Shown: one piece after another, positions 49,233-56,536 of the stretch
Layout: every line of letters begins with the position of its first letter
Numbering within the stretch: the first letter of the stretch is position 1
Assembly (NCBI RefSeq): GCF_009828585.1
Contig: NZ_WSRZ01000002.1
Location: 124,001 to 188,000 of the forward strand
Direction of reading: 5' to 3'
Source: Shewanella litoralis
GTDB taxonomy: Bacteria > Pseudomonadota > Gammaproteobacteria > Enterobacterales > Shewanellaceae
Length of the DNA stretch: 64,000 nucleotides
Position numbers and translations under genes: made by a program
Notes under the pieces: generated by a model
The model's database searches: none
What the model was told of the DNA's origin: nothing
What the model saw: only the letters and a program-made list of their open reading frames with translations

Positions 49233-50639
49233 ATGTCTGTCATTACTCCTAATTTACCCCGTAGCCCTAGCTTTTTGCAGTCTCTTATCTGTTTTAGTGT
49301 GATTATCATCACCATTGCAGGAGGGCTTTTTGGTCTAGGGATCAGCCTGCATATACTGATGTTTTTGTGTCTTTTATGGGTAGGGCTTAACGCTTTTAGT
49401 CTTGGCTATGGTTATATACACATACGTGAGTTAATGACTAACGCGCTAAGCAAAGCGATGCCTGCCATCTATATCTTTATATTGATCGGCATGGTGATTG
49501 CCAGTTTTATGCACAGTGGCACCATCGCGACGTTGATTTATTATGGCCTTAGCTGGTTGAGTCCGAGTGTGTTTTTGGCTGTTGGTTTATTACTGTGCGC
49601 CTTGATGTCGGTCGCAACCGGAACCTCCTGGGGTACCGTTGGCACGTTAGGCGTGGTTTTTATTGGCATCGGCTCAGCGATGAATATTCCGCTGCCGTTA
49701 GTTGCCGGTATGATTGTTTGCGGTGCAACGTTCGGTGATAAAATGTCACCGATTTCAGATACTACAAACCTCGCCGCGATGAGTGCTGGCACTGATATTT
49801 ATCGACATATTTACGCCATGCTGTTCACTACAACGCCTGCTTTTATCCTTACTTTTATCATATTTTTAGTGATTGGATTTGGTTATGGAGAGCAAAATTT
49901 AGATTTAACAGAAGTGACCTTAATTCAAACGGCACTCACTAGTACATATAACCTTACGCCACTGATTACATTATTACCCCTGATTTTACTTGCTGTATTG
50001 AGCATTAGAAAAGTGCCAGCAGAAGTGACAATGTCATGCAGCATTATACTTGCCGTGCTCATCGCCATTGTTTATCAAGGAGAGAGTGCTATTTCCGTGC
50101 TTAATGCGCTGTGGGAAAATACCCCCGAATCAACGGGTATCGCCAATGTGGATGCCTTGCTTGGTCGTGGTGGAATTAGCAGCATGAGCTGGACTTTATT
50201 GCTGGCGTTAATGGCTATCGCGCTAGGCGGTATTTTGCACGGGGCGGGATTTCTCACTGCGCTATTAGCAGGCATCATAAAAAGAGTGCAACGCACCGCT
50301 ACCCTTATTGCAACGACGATTATGTCGGGCTTTTTAGGTAACATTGCTATGGGTGAAGCCTATATTTCGATTATTCTAAGTTGCCAATTGTTTAAGCCTA
50401 AATATGAACAACAAAATTTAGAGCCTGCCATTCTTTCGCGCTCAGTGGAAGAAGGGACCACGATGACCACAGCCCTTATTCCGTGGACCACGGCCGGTGC
50501 CTTTTATACCGCGACGTTAGGGGTGGACGTGCTTGATTACGCACCTTATGTATTTTTCAATTACCTCAATGCTATTATTGCAGTGGCAATGGCCGCTGTT
50601 GGCATTGGTTTACTCAAACCGAAAAGCAAATCGGCTTAG
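49233..50639 (+). CDS. nhaC: NhaC-family Na+/H+ antiporter
   Basis: 468 residues from the ATG at 49233 (a GTG at 49227 is an alternative; no strong ribosome site for either). About 11-12 membrane helices are seen, with the NhaC signatures GTSWGTVGTLGVVFIGIG, CGATFGDKMSPISDTTNLAA and EEGTTMTTALIPWTTAGAF. Members exchange Na+ for H+, and some exchange malate/lactate (MleN). It ends near decayed repeat and integrase fragments. Confidence 0.92.
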   Translation: MSVITPNLPRSPSFLQSLICFSVIIITIAGGLFGLGISLHILMFLCLLWVGLNAFSLGYGYIHIRELMTNALSKAMPAIYIFILIGMVIASFMHSGTIATLIYYGLSWLSPSVFLAVGLLLCALMSVATGTSWGTVGTLGVVFIGIGSAMNIPLPLVAGMIVCGATFGDKMSPISDTTNLAAMSAGTDIYRHIYAMLFTTTPAFILTFIIFLVIGFGYGEQNLDLTEVTLIQTALTSTYNLTPLITLLPLILLAVLSIRKVPAEVTMSCSIILAVLIAIVYQGESAISVLNALWENTPESTGIANVDALLGRGGISSMSWTLLLALMAIALGGILHGAGFLTALLAGIIKRVQRTATLIATTIMSGFLGNIAMGEAYISIILSCQLFKPKYEQQNLEPAILSRSVEEGTTMTTALIPWTTAGAFYTATLGVDVLDYAPYVFFNYLNAIIAVAMAAVGIGLLKPKSKSA

Positions 50640-50704
50640 GCAGTGTTCATTTCAAGGGAGTGATAGTCACATCGCAGACGATGGTCATTATTTTTTCTGA
50701 ATGA

Positions 50705-50796
50705 CTCACATTTTGCGCTTGACCATTCAGCCATGCGCCTTGTTTAAGCCTTTTTACACTTTCGCTGAGTCATCCCTTATTAACGCGGAATGGTAT
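50705..50796. repeat. Partial, diverged copy of inverted-repeat element A
   Basis: The last ~90 bp match the right part of element A (GCGCCTTGTTTAAGCCTTTT, CGCTGAG and the end TTAACGCGGAATGGTAT). The left half is not recognisable. It lies about 70 bp after the nhaC stop. Confidence 0.7.
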
Positions 50797-50907
50797 TGCA
50801 TAAAACCTAATCTCAATTGTTGTGGCAGAATTAGACGGACAGGTTAATAAAAATTGATTCTGAATTTATTACAGGGACAATGTCCCTATTTTTATATAAG
50901 TTAGGCT

Positions 50908-50985
50908 GTTAATAACGTATACTTTACCCGTATTTTGTCAGCTAAATATTTACACTTTAAGAACGTCTCCTTTTATGTAAATCAA
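50908..50985 (+). pseudogene. Fragment of a tyrosine recombinase N-terminus
   Basis: The 43 bp at 50911-50953 match 36449-36491 at about 36 positions, reading NNVYFTRILSAKYL against NNVYFTRICLAKYL. Similarity fades afterwards. Same orientation as the truncated integrase beside tRNA-Ser. No start codon or downstream frame is preserved. Confidence 0.6.
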
Positions 50986-51104
50986 ACCGCTGCGCAAATG
51001 ATGAAGTACAAATCCCCTTGTATTTTATTACAGTTTAATTAGTACCACTCAAAAATGGAGTTGGTCTTCATATTCGTGATTGCGAATAGGTAAACCTTTT
51101 AATT

Positions 51105-52688
51105 ATGAAATTTAAATCAAAAAAATACAGTATCGACTCAACTGATTATCAAGTTGGTCAAGATAATATTTTAAAGTGGGGCATGGATGTCCACAACACC
51201 GTATTCACCGTTTCTGTCGGTTTATCCATTTTATTTATTGTAGCCCTGCTGGTTTTCCCTCCCGCAGATGCCAAAGCGGCCATTGATTCAGTCAAGGCTG
51301 CCGCGCTATCTCACTTTGACTTCGTGTTCATGTGGACTGCGAACATTATGCTCATTTTTGCACTTGTGATAGCCTTTTCCCCATTAGGCAAAATTCGCTT
51401 GGGCGGTGATAGCGCCACCACTGATTACTCGACAATATCTTGGATATCCATGCTATTTGCCGCAGGTATGGGTATTGGCCTTATTTTCTGGGGCGTGGCA
51501 GAGCCAACAGCGTTTTACACCGATTGGTTTGGCACCCCGCTCGGCGTGGCACCATTTACACCTGAAGGTCGTGAATTAGCGCTCGGCGCCTCGTTATTTC
51601 ACTGGGGTTTTCATGCCTGGGCTATCTACGGCATGACCGCACTCTCATTGGCGTATTTTGTTTATAACAAGGGCTTACCTCTGTCTATGCGCTCGGTTTT
51701 CTATCCCATACTCGGTGATAGAGTCTGGGGGAAAACCGGTGATGTCATCGACATTATGGCGGTATTGGTTATTTTGTTTGGTCTTGCAACGTCATTGGGT
51801 TTAGGTGGTTCTCAAGCGGCCAGCGGAATAAGCCATGTGTTTGGTTTTGACAATAGTATTTTTCTGCAACTGACGATTATTCTGCTCATTATGGGGCTTG
51901 CTATTTTCTCAGTGGTACGAGGCATGGATGGCGGCGTTAAACTGTTGAGTAACATCAACATGATTATTGCCTTTATATTCCTTGGCTTTATCAGCATTCT
52001 TAATTTCACAACGGTGCTTGATTCATTGGTAACAGGCGTTGTCGGTTATGTTAAAAACATCATTCCACTGAGCCAGAATTCTGGCCGTGAAGATACCACC
52101 TGGTTACACGGTTGGACGGTATTCTACTGGGCCTGGTGGATAGCGTATGCGCCTTTCTTTGGTATGTTTGTCGCGCGAATTTCGCGTGGCCGCACCGTAC
52201 GCGAGTTTTTGGCATGTGTGTTGATTATCCCTACTTTAGTGACGACTGCTTGGATGTCGTTTTTTGGCGGTATCGCGATTCAACAAATCATTGATAAAGT
52301 TGGCCAGCTAGGGACAGAGCAAGGTATTACCGACGTTTCATTGAGTTTGTTCTACATGCTTGATGCGTATCCAATGAGTGATATTTTGTCCATTATTGCG
52401 GTTATACTGATTATTGTGTTCTTTGTGACGACCTTAGATTCAGGCTCCATTGTGGTTGATAGCATGACAGCAGGCGGTAAATTAGAATTACCGATGAAGC
52501 AAAAGATAGTGTGGGCCGTTATCTCTGCGTTAATCGCTATGGTGATGTTGTGGATTGGCGGTACTGACTCTATTAAAGCACTTCAGTCGGTGACTATTAT
52601 CGCAGCACTTCCGTTTGCTATTATTTTAATACTCGCATGTATTAGCTTAGTGCTCGGTATGTTTACTGAGGTAAAACGCCGCAGTTAA
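51105..52688 (+). CDS. BCCT-family transporter (betaine/choline/carnitine)
   Basis: 527 residues, 12 membrane helices. Signatures: GMGIGLIFWGVAEPTAFY, WGFHAWAIYGMTALSLAYFVYNKG in part, and the family hallmark WTVFYWAWWIAYAPFFGMFVARISRGR in two blocks. The N-terminal region (about 1-35) is short and polar, and there is almost no C-terminal extension, unlike the osmosensing BetP type, so osmotic gating is not evident. Substrate cannot be read from sequence: glycine betaine, choline, carnitine or DMSP are all possible. Confidence 0.92.
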   Translation: MKFKSKKYSIDSTDYQVGQDNILKWGMDVHNTVFTVSVGLSILFIVALLVFPPADAKAAIDSVKAAALSHFDFVFMWTANIMLIFALVIAFSPLGKIRLGGDSATTDYSTISWISMLFAAGMGIGLIFWGVAEPTAFYTDWFGTPLGVAPFTPEGRELALGASLFHWGFHAWAIYGMTALSLAYFVYNKGLPLSMRSVFYPILGDRVWGKTGDVIDIMAVLVILFGLATSLGLGGSQAASGISHVFGFDNSIFLQLTIILLIMGLAIFSVVRGMDGGVKLLSNINMIIAFIFLGFISILNFTTVLDSLVTGVVGYVKNIIPLSQNSGREDTTWLHGWTVFYWAWWIAYAPFFGMFVARISRGRTVREFLACVLIIPTLVTTAWMSFFGGIAIQQIIDKVGQLGTEQGITDVSLSLFYMLDAYPMSDILSIIAVILIIVFFVTTLDSGSIVVDSMTAGGKLELPMKQKIVWAVISALIAMVMLWIGGTDSIKALQSVTIIAALPFAIILILACISLVLGMFTEVKRRS

Positions 52689-52717
52689 GCAGTAATCAAT
52701 CCGCTTAACGACGATGA

Positions 52718-52758
52718 AGGGCTTATCAAGATAGATTATTGATAAGCCCTTTTTTTAG
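52718..52758 (+). terminator. Rho-independent terminator after BCCT gene
   Basis: AAGGGCTTATCAA pairs with TTGATAAGCCCTT across a 9-nt loop, followed by a long T run. Confidence 0.92.
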
Positions 52759-52825
52759 TCTTGAATGTTAAATAATGTGGCAGTGAGAGTGATATTAAGA
52801 TTCACCATACAAAACTAGGTTTTCT

Positions 52826-53914
52826 ATGTTTACGATACTGACATTTTTTACTGTGTTAATGTTACTGGCGACTTTATTGCCTCTTTCACGGCATCCGCAT
52901 TGGCTTGTCAGGAGTATGGATTTTCCCCGATTCCAATTGTCGATATTCGCCACAATACTATTAATCGCGAATATTGTTTTTCTCGACATTCACCTGCTAA
53001 GTACGCAGCTATTGGTTGTGGCCACCACGTTATGCTTAATATGGCAGCTCAGCTGGATATTCCCTTATACCTTTTTATTTCCCAAAGAGGTTAAAACGTC
53101 CACTGAATGTGATGCCGATAAGCAACTTAGTATTATCACTGCTAATGTACTCACGCCCAATCGTAATGCCAACGCACTGATTAAATTGGTAAACGAGCAT
53201 AAGCCAGATGTACTAGTCACACTTGAATCAGACCAATGGTGGCAAGACAAGCTCAAGGTATTAGAAACCGACATGCCTTACAGCATTAAATGTCCGCTTG
53301 ATAACCTCTACGGCATGCACGTTTATTCACGATTGCCTCTAGGCGAGCAACAAATATGTTATTTGGTTGAGAAGGATGTACCATCAATACACGCCACATT
53401 AACCTTACGCACTACAGACTATATTCGGATGCATTTTCTTCATCCCGCCCCGCCAAGCCCAACCGAAAATGTTGAGTCGGCAGAGCGAGATGCTGAATTA
53501 ATCATTGTGGCTCGAAGTGTCGCAGACAGCGATCTGCCCGTGATTGTTACCGGCGATCTTAATGATGTCGCCTGGTCTGCCACCACTCGACTTTTTCGTA
53601 AAATGAGTGGATTGCTTGATCCGCGTGTTGGCCGTGGAGCATTTAACACTTTTCATACCGATTACTTATTTATGCGCTGGCCATTAGATCACTTATTTCA
53701 CAGCCAACATTTTACCTTGCGGCACATTCAACGTTTACCTTCGATTGGTTCGGATCATTTTCCTTTATTGACTAGGTTGTCTTTTACTCCGGTGCAAAGT
53801 ACCCAACAACAAGGTATTGACGCAGGAGTGTCTGAGCATGAGTGGGCCAAAGAGATCACAGCGGAGCAAAAAGTGAATAAGCATGATGTGCCAACGCCTG
53901 GTGAGGCACCATAA
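52826..53914 (+). CDS. Membrane-anchored endonuclease/exonuclease/phosphatase (EEP) family protein
   Basis: 362 residues. Three N-terminal membrane helices (about 1-85) are followed by an EEP domain (about 95-325). The metal/catalytic signatures are ITANVLTPNRN, VLVTLESDQWW (metal Glu), VTGDLNDVAWS (GDxN) and GSDHFPLL (SDH). The topology probably places the domain in the periplasm. Members include nucleases, phosphodiesterases and sphingomyelinases; substrate is unknown. A proline-containing, charged tail follows the domain. Confidence 0.85.
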   Translation: MFTILTFFTVLMLLATLLPLSRHPHWLVRSMDFPRFQLSIFATILLIANIVFLDIHLLSTQLLVVATTLCLIWQLSWIFPYTFLFPKEVKTSTECDADKQLSIITANVLTPNRNANALIKLVNEHKPDVLVTLESDQWWQDKLKVLETDMPYSIKCPLDNLYGMHVYSRLPLGEQQICYLVEKDVPSIHATLTLRTTDYIRMHFLHPAPPSPTENVESAERDAELIIVARSVADSDLPVIVTGDLNDVAWSATTRLFRKMSGLLDPRVGRGAFNTFHTDYLFMRWPLDHLFHSQHFTLRHIQRLPSIGSDHFPLLTRLSFTPVQSTQQQGIDAGVSEHEWAKEITAEQKVNKHDVPTPGEAP

Positions 53915-54216
53915 GCATCGATAGCGGCAATGGTTAATTATATTCAAGATGTTATCTCAGTAAGCGATTATGCCTTATTGATTCATGGTAATTCTTAATG
54001 AGTGATTGTGATTAATTAATGGTGATTAATTAATCGAGACGTACAGTAATACAGTTGATCAAGATCAAGCGTGTTGCTTCTCTGTGGGCCTAAACTCATA
54101 AGAATTAAGAATTAAGAATTAAGAATTAAGAATTAAGAATTAAGAATTAAGAATTAAGAATTAAGATTTAAGCAGTCTGACCCTCCGTTGCAAACCTGTT
54201 TTTGTTAGGGGATAAC
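53915..54216. other. Leader region of cbpA
   Basis: About 300 bp of AT-rich DNA. Its main feature is the 7-bp tandem repeat at 54101-54165. A direct repeat TGATTAATTAATGGTGATTAATTAAT lies near 54008-54033. Confidence 0.6.
54101..54165. repeat. Heptanucleotide tandem repeat upstream of cbpA
   Basis: AGAATTA repeated about 9.3 times without interruption over 65 bp, ending 51 bp before the cbpA start codon. A perfect array of a 7-bp unit is prone to slipped-strand length change. Confidence 0.95.
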
Positions 54217-55206
54217 ATGAATTTTAAAGACTATTACACGGTATTGGGCATTGAACCGCAAGCGGATGTTAAAGCGGTAAAAGCCGCATATAAAAAGCTG
54301 GCGGTAAAATATCATCCCGATGTCAGTAAACATGATGATGCCGAGGAAAAATTTAAAGAAATTGGTGAAGCTTATGCAATATTGAGTAATGCTAAAAAGC
54401 GTGCTGAATATGATGAAGTACGTCATCATCATCTCAATAGGTCACAACACAACTACGCAGGTCAAGCTGGCGCCAGTGCTGGTCAACATTGGGGACAACA
54501 GCAAAGCGACCCTCAAAGCGATCAAGAATTTGCTGATTTCTTTAATTCAATTTTTGGGGCTCGCCATTCAGGTTTTGATTCTCGTCATTCAGGCTTTGAC
54601 CCTAACCAACAACATCATGGTCGTCAATCTCAACACGATAAAGGCCAGGATATCGAAATGGAGTTTCCGATGTTTCTTGAAGAAACATTGACCGATACCC
54701 TTAAGCCTGTCTCGTTTACCCTACAACAACGCGATGCCCATGGTCAGGTTGTTGAACACCCTAAATCCTTAAAAGTGAACATTCCAGCCGGTGTGAGTAA
54801 TGGCGAGCGCATTCGCCTAAAAGGCCAGGGCGGACCAGGGCAAACCAAAGCAGATAATGGCGATTTATATTTAAAAATTCGTTATGCGCCTCATCCTTTA
54901 TTCGACGTTGATGGACGAAATTTGACTATAGTCGTGCCAGTGTCACCCTGGGAAGCCGTGTTAGGTACCAAAGTTAAACTGCCGACCTTAACCGGGCATA
55001 TTCAATTGAGTATTCCAGCCAATAGTCAATCAGGGCAGCGGTTGCGCATAAAAGGTAAAGGGTTGTTGAGTAAAAAAGAGCAGGGTGATTTATTTGCGTT
55101 GCTTAAAATCGTGGTGCCGGCAGTAGCGGATGAGGCAAGCAAACCTTTGTGGACTGAATTAGCAGAAAAAAATACATTCGACCCTCGTGCCAGTTGGAGT
55201 AAATAA
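54217..55206 (+). CDS. cbpA: Curved-DNA-binding co-chaperone CbpA (DnaJ-like)
   Basis: 329 residues from the ATG at 54217 (AGGGGA ahead of it); a TTG at 54202 is an unlikely alternative. A J domain (1-70) has the HPD motif in VKYHPDVSKHDD. A Gly/Gln/His-rich linker (about 75-140) carries the tandem-like RHSGFDSRHSGFDP. Two beta-sandwich C-terminal domains (about 145-320) contain IPAGVSNGERIRLKGQG; there is no zinc-finger, as in CbpA. It stimulates DnaK and binds curved DNA. It is followed 2 bp later by cbpM. Confidence 0.94.
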   Translation: MNFKDYYTVLGIEPQADVKAVKAAYKKLAVKYHPDVSKHDDAEEKFKEIGEAYAILSNAKKRAEYDEVRHHHLNRSQHNYAGQAGASAGQHWGQQQSDPQSDQEFADFFNSIFGARHSGFDSRHSGFDPNQQHHGRQSQHDKGQDIEMEFPMFLEETLTDTLKPVSFTLQQRDAHGQVVEHPKSLKVNIPAGVSNGERIRLKGQGGPGQTKADNGDLYLKIRYAPHPLFDVDGRNLTIVVPVSPWEAVLGTKVKLPTLTGHIQLSIPANSQSGQRLRIKGKGLLSKKEQGDLFALLKIVVPAVADEASKPLWTELAEKNTFDPRASWSK

Positions 55207-55208
55207 CG

Positions 55209-55526
55209 ATGCTGCAGATTAATATAAGCGAACAAGATTGTTGGTTAAGTAGTGATGAACTGTGTGAATGCAGCGACATTAGCTCGGCATTATTACTTGA
55301 GCTTGTAGAGCATAGTATTGCGATTCCGCTGCAAGGCGAGGTAATAGAGCAATGGCAATTTAGTGTTGAAAATTTACATCAAGTTAAAAAAGCCACGCGC
55401 ATTCAACGTGATTTGGCGCTCGACTGGAGTGGAATTGGTTTAATTTTGCAATTACTCGATGAAAGAGATCAACTAGAACATGAAGTGCATAGGCTTAAAC
55501 AACAGCTAAGTCGCTTTAAAATATAG
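55209..55526 (+). CDS. cbpM: CbpA modulator CbpM (MerR-like)
   Basis: 105 residues. The pattern CWLSSDELCECSDISSALLLELVEHSI, VKKATRIQRDLALDWSGIGLILQLLDERDQLEHEVHRLKQQL is that of the CbpM/YccM modulator, with a MerR-like helix arrangement and a C-terminal coiled coil. It binds the J domain and inhibits CbpA. It is translationally close to cbpA (2-bp gap). Confidence 0.92.
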   Translation: MLQINISEQDCWLSSDELCECSDISSALLLELVEHSIAIPLQGEVIEQWQFSVENLHQVKKATRIQRDLALDWSGIGLILQLLDERDQLEHEVHRLKQQLSRFKI

Positions 55527-55544
55527 ATGATGCGTATGGCTACG

Positions 55545-55693
55545 GTAACCTGAGCTCGGGGTAATAAACGCCTTTCAAACAATCCTTTTCCCTGCTAACT
55601 GCGTTGAATCGACTTACAATAGGCTAGCTATTGACGCGTCAATTCGCCTTGTTAGCAGAACAAATGACAAGCTTGAAAGAGAGAAGGGGTAAC
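55545..55693. repeat. Hairpin-rich interspersed repeat after cbpM
   Basis: Starts with the GTAACCTGAGCTCGGG sequence also seen at 41290-41309. It contains nested inverted repeats: CTTTCAA / TTGAAAG, GCTAAC...GAAT / ATTC...GTTAGC, and CAATAGGCTAGCTATTG at the centre. It has no coding frame. Confidence 0.65.
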
Positions 55694-55764
55694 ATGTTGA
55701 TTTTAAATAGTATAAGTTCATTTCTCAACCCAGCCACAGGTTACAGTAGAGTATTGCAACCGAT

Positions 55765-55790
55765 GCCGATGATTCATTCATCGGCTTTTT
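55765..55790 (+). terminator. Rho-independent terminator after cbpAM
   Basis: GCCGATGA and TCATCGGC form an 8-bp stem with a 5-nt loop, followed by TTTTTT. It lies 240 bp after cbpM and 20 bp from the convergent exonuclease stop. Confidence 0.8.
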
Positions 55791-55809
55791 TATTCATATA
55801 GCGGTTCAG

Positions 55810-56526
55810 TTATACCCATAAATTTTTAATCTCTGTATCGGGGCTAAAATGATATTTAATTTGAGCCTGCAATAATTCAGCAGTGGCTATCGCATCAGTT
55901 AATGCGTCATGAGGAGCATAAGCAGGCAAGTGATAACGTTCACGACTATTAGCAAGCCGAATGGAATGCGGACGCTTTCGCTTAAAGAAATTAAATAACC
56001 CCTGAGATTTCGCCCGATGCAAATTGGCTTCAATTTGCATGGTATCGATTACCGGAAAAACAATGCCTTCGTTAATCAACATGCGTAATGTGTGATCGAG
56101 AAAATCGCGTTCAATATGCCGATAATGTACCACGACAACTTTTCCTGCTAATTCATTTAAAAGCTGCTCTAAAATCAACAAAAGATCGGGTGCACCTTGT
56201 AAATCTGAATGGGTGATACCGTGAATAATAATAGAGTTTTCTTGGAGTTTATCTTGTGGGTTGAGATACCACTGTTTTGCTTTACGGCAGAATATACGTT
56301 GCAAATTAAATGGCACTAAACCAATGCTAATGATGCTATTTTGCTCTGAGTCCAAGCCTGTCGTTTCAAAGTCAAGCGCCACAAAATCAATTTCACTTAA
56401 TGGGGTTTCATTTTGGTACGTTCCAGCGTGGTAAAAATCAAACAAGCGTCTATCTTTACTTTTTTGCATTTTTAATTCGAGAAAGGCTTGCCAGTTTACC
56501 ATCTCCTGTTTACTGAAATTTGTCAT
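55810..56526 (-). CDS. DnaQ-like DEDDh 3'-5' exonuclease
   Basis: 238 residues. Exo I FVALDFETTGLDSEQNSIISIG, Exo II around VVVHYRHIERDFLD and Exo III APHDALTDAIATAELLQAQ give the DEDDh acidic residues and histidine. It resembles the epsilon subunit of DNA polymerase III, but its partner here is a DUF294/CBS protein, 10 bp upstream in the same operon, a pairing known in many proteobacteria. The role of the pair is not established; nucleic-acid or nucleotide turnover is likely. Confidence 0.9.
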   Translation of the reverse strand: MTNFSKQEMVNWQAFLELKMQKSKDRRLFDFYHAGTYQNETPLSEIDFVALDFETTGLDSEQNSIISIGLVPFNLQRIFCRKAKQWYLNPQDKLQENSIIIHGITHSDLQGAPDLLLILEQLLNELAGKVVVVHYRHIERDFLDHTLRMLINEGIVFPVIDTMQIEANLHRAKSQGLFNFFKRKRPHSIRLANSRERYHLPAYAPHDALTDAIATAELLQAQIKYHFSPDTEIKNLWV

Positions 56527-56536
56527 GACTCAGCCT

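Larger units (their letters stand above)
50640..51104. other. Intergenic region with decayed mobile fragments
   Basis: A 465-bp gap before the BCCT gene. It contains the right end of a third element-A-like repeat and a fragment similar to the 5' part of the integrase remnant at 36428, plus a small GGGACA/TGTCCC hairpin at 50875-50886. Confidence 0.6.

Noticed and set aside
50871-50890. Small GGGACA/TGTCCC hairpin as terminator of nhaC
   Set aside because: The stem has only 6 bp with almost no loop, and it is more than 230 bp from the gene; it more likely belongs to decayed repeat DNA.
54101-54165. CRISPR-like array
   Set aside because: The units are 7 bp with no spacers; it is a simple tandem repeat.
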